Virus record (IMG/VR): IMGVR_UViG_3300044624_000837
Coordinates: 1 to 20,380 of that record
Length of the DNA: 20,380 nucleotides
Origin: a virus
Direction: 5' to 3' (one strand)
Shown in pieces: positions 18,441-20,380 of the stretch (positions are counted from its first letter, which is position 1; each line of letters opens with the position of its first letter). The notes under the pieces are model-generated. The model did not search any database. It saw only the letters and a list, made by a program, of their open reading frames with translations, and had not been told where the DNA came from. A program made the translations under genes and the position numbers.

Positions 18441-19469
18441 CTAAAGATTTAAAACAGTTTGCTTGTTCCTGAAGAACCTTACTTGATTGTCAAAGAAAGG
18501 TTTGTCTGCATCACGGATTGGCTCAACGTAGTAGTCGTTGAACCTTTGAATACCAGCGTCAAGTTCTGCCTGCTCCAATGCTTGCAAACCGTAGGTATCT
18601 TCAATGCCGTGGATTTTGAACAGGGCTGACAGTGATGATGAAGCCATGCGCTTGAACACCATTGTCTTGATTGCGTCATCCAGGGCGGGGATGTTTGATG
18701 GTCGTACACGGGCTGTCTCGCTACCTGCTAGGTAGTTGCTGATTTGCATAGGGGGCAGGGAGGCTAGGGCTGTGCGTTCTTCTGTGGTAAACCCAAGGAA
18801 GTCAAGGAATGTTTTGGCTGCAACTGCTGCTTCGTCTGTGCTGTTGAATGGTTGTTCAGCGAGGACTGACCATTCGTAGATGAGGCGCATGGTTTCCTGA
18901 AGTGTGCGTCCAGTGACAGGAGCAATGCTGTTGTTCACTTTTTCATTAGCAAGTTGTGTCTTCCCTGTTGCTTCTACATAAACGAGATATCCAGCGTTGT
19001 TTAGGTTAAGCAACGATTCGTAAATAACAATTTGTGTTACTTCGTCAATAACGATTTGGTGATTATCGTCGGTGAACTGCCAAGGACCATACATTCCTCT
19101 GTGGCATCGCCAGTCCCCACCGTCAATAGGGATTGACTTTGCGAAACTAAATGTTCCAAGGCTTGCGTCTAGTGGTCGGTCATAAATATCAATGATGCGT
19201 TCAAGTGGGCAAAGGTTGAGTACCTGGACTGTCCCATCGCAGAACACGGTGAGGTTATGCAGGGGAAGTTTCTGGAATGGATGCACCCATGCAGCGAGTA
19301 GTGTCCCGTCTTGCAGGACAAATAAGTCAATGAAATCAACCGATTCGTTACCTGTTGGTGTTTGAATCCATACGTCAACTTCTGTTGCGTTCTTAGGCAG
19401 CCTGTCAAGGATGAAGAATCCTCGGTGTGTTGCAATAATGTTTGTTGTGAATGGTTGTGTTTGAATCAT
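18441..19469 (-). CDS. Hypothetical virion-associated protein, 342 aa
   Basis: This is unrecognised. The N-terminal half is beta-rich with many Asp and aromatic residues (GFFILDRLPKNATEVDVWI...). The C-terminal half is helical (from about residue 190) and ends with a charged helix and RFFRNKQTVLNL. Its start overlaps the Gly-rich adhesin gene by ATGA, so the two are probably co-translated and may act together, for example as a chaperone or tail-tip partner. No catalytic motif is seen. Confidence 0.7.
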   Translation of the reverse strand: MIQTQPFTTNIIATHRGFFILDRLPKNATEVDVWIQTPTGNESVDFIDLFVLQDGTLLAAWVHPFQKLPLHNLTVFCDGTVQVLNLCPLERIIDIYDRPLDASLGTFSFAKSIPIDGGDWRCHRGMYGPWQFTDDNHQIVIDEVTQIVIYESLLNLNNAGYLVYVEATGKTQLANEKVNNSIAPVTGRTLQETMRLIYEWSVLAEQPFNSTDEAAVAAKTFLDFLGFTTEERTALASLPPMQISNYLAGSETARVRPSNIPALDDAIKTMVFKRMASSSLSALFKIHGIEDTYGLQALEQAELDAGIQRFNDYYVEPIRDADKPFFDNQVRFFRNKQTVLNL

Positions 19470-20380
19470 GCTAATGCCGTACTTGCGTAGTATTGGAAGT
19501 AGACACGACCTGGCGAACCTGATGCGCTTCCTTCTCCTTGACCACCAACACCATAGTTGCCTCCACCGCTTGCGCCGTTACCGTTGCGTCCATCGCCACC
19601 ACCACCGCCACCGAATGTGCCGCCACCGTAGGTACAGGAAGATGCGCCGCCGCCATTGCCACCAATTTCATTTGTTACATCGCCGTTGCCACCGCCACCT
19701 GCGTTGCCTCCACCGCCACCGCCTGCCCATGCAATCAATGCGCCGTTTTTATCATTGGCTCCATACCCAACGCCACCAAGGTTTCCTGAACCACTAGAAC
19801 CAGCACGACCAGTATAAATATCTGTGCTTGCTCCACCGCCACCTGCTGCCGAGACACCTAGGTTAGAAATAGAAGACGACCCTCCTGACGCAGCGCCGCC
19901 ACCGCCTGCTCCTAGAACAACAGAAATAGCAGTGCTTGAACCACTAGCAAAAGTCAATGATGCAGACGAATAGCCTGCTCCACCACCGCCACCGCCACCT
20001 TGGTTATATCCACCGCCACCACCGCCGACTAACTGAACGGAAGTAATTGATGGGACAACTATTGAACCGCCAGTAGGGGTGACAGTCGGGATAGTGATGT
20101 TCCAAGTCCCTGATGTTGTTTTACTAAGTGTTTGCAGGGACCAGGTAGTGAATGACGAAGAAGAAGTTGTGGTTGTGCCGATTGCGTTGGTTGCTACACA
20201 ACGGAAATAATATGTGGTGCCAACAGACAAGCCAGTGATGTTGGCATACGAAGAAACACTTTGCCCAGTAATCGGTGTAGTCGCAGCGTTAACTTCGGTG
20301 AATGAAGAAAAGTTATTGGTTGTGTTGTATTGGAACTTTACTGTTGTTGAGTAGAAGTTTGCGCTAACAGTTGCGTTGAG
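19466..20380 (-). CDS. Gly-rich adhesin/tail fibre with FN3 domain (5' end beyond window)
   Basis: The frame is open to the window edge at 20380, so the N-terminus is missing. The visible part begins in a fibronectin type III-like domain (TTVKFQYNTT... ANITGLSVGTTYYFRCVATNAIG). It continues with WNITIPTVTPTGG... and a C-terminal ~150 residues dominated by glycine runs (VQLVGGGGGG, NQGGGGGGGAG). Such Gly-rich tips form polyglycine-helix sandwiches in phage adhesins. It probably binds the host cell surface. It overlaps the next gene by ATGA. An apparent start at 20230 (TTG) is only an internal codon. Confidence 0.88.
   Translation of the reverse strand, partial: LNATVSANFYSTTVKFQYNTTNNFSSFTEVNAATTPITGQSVSSYANITGLSVGTTYYFRCVATNAIGTTTTSSSSFTTWSLQTLSKTTSGTWNITIPTVTPTGGSIVVPSITSVQLVGGGGGGYNQGGGGGGGAGYSSASLTFASGSSTAISVVLGAGGGGAASGGSSSISNLGVSAAGGGGASTDIYTGRAGSSGSGNLGGVGYGANDKNGALIAWAGGGGGGNAGGGGNGDVTNEIGGNGGGASSCTYGGGTFGGGGGGDGRNGNGASGGGNYGVGGQGEGSASGSPGRVYFQYYASTALA
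19560..20030. repeat. Low-complexity Gly-coding tract (CCACCG-rich)
   Basis: The plus strand is rich in CCACCG, CCGCCA and CCACCA units encoding glycine runs on the minus strand. The repeated triplet blocks could allow recombination-driven length or specificity change of the adhesin tip. Confidence 0.65.

Noticed and set aside
1-20380. Prophage or integrated element
   Set aside because: No integrase, excisionase, repressor of known type, attachment duplicate or host gene is visible; only phage-type genes are present in the window.

Overview
The window is a piece of a double-stranded DNA phage genome with an actinobacterial host. Evidence for the host is a WhiB-family iron-sulfur regulator (5069-5341, minus), a kind of protein confined to Actinobacteria and their phages. 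A perfect copy of the chromosomal parS consensus fits this, but parS is widespread in bacteria. Balanced base composition, a Thr/Pro-rich secreted protein and a basic 'MPMVG..FPY' micro-protein would suit a phage of moderate-GC aquatic actinobacteria; this habitat guess is inference. No integrase, repressor, capsid, terminase, polymerase or tRNA gene is seen.

Layout. Positions 21-5007 (plus strand) hold 21 very small genes, mostly stop/start overlapping and almost all of unknown function. This arm also carries the most striking non-coding DNA. It has a complete type II hammerhead ribozyme (about 209-267), a 20-bp perfect palindrome containing the canonical parS 16-mer (690-709), and a compact three-way-junction RNA-like fold (711-757). 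It also has two promoters built on an identical 31-bp block (1181-1211 and 2094-2124), one with an 18-bp palindrome over its -10 box. A GC hairpin at 5028-5066 separates this arm from the convergent minus-strand half.

The minus-strand half, read right to left, starts with a tail and host-recognition module (20380-13234). It contains a Gly-rich FN3 adhesin cut by the window edge, an unknown probable structural protein, a GT2-TPR glycosyltransferase, a basic micro-protein, an adaptor-like protein, a large beta-rich tail protein and a collar-domain tail fibre. A lysis and envelope module follows (13182-10793). It contains two small hydrophobic proteins, a Thr-rich secreted protein, an M15 peptidase endolysin and a one-TM coiled-coil protein. 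After a few tiny genes, a recombination and regulation operon (10207-5069) follows. It contains a YqaJ/lambda-type exonuclease, a Rad52-like annealing protein, a ribbon-helix-helix protein, a Holliday-junction-resolvase-like nuclease, a second possible PD-(D/E)XK protein, a secreted SLT-type muralytic protein, SSB and WhiB, with small Cys-rich proteins between them. A consensus -35 box stands just upstream of the exonuclease.

Six genes were read directly from the sequence because they are very short: 1474-1641, 7936-8088, 10513-10632, 10645-10776, 11693-11863 and 17224-17364. No stretch over 300 bases lacks a gene. The longest gaps are 688-795 (parS plus three-way junction), 11590-11692 (long hairpin) and the two promoter gaps near 1185-1265 and 2098-2178.
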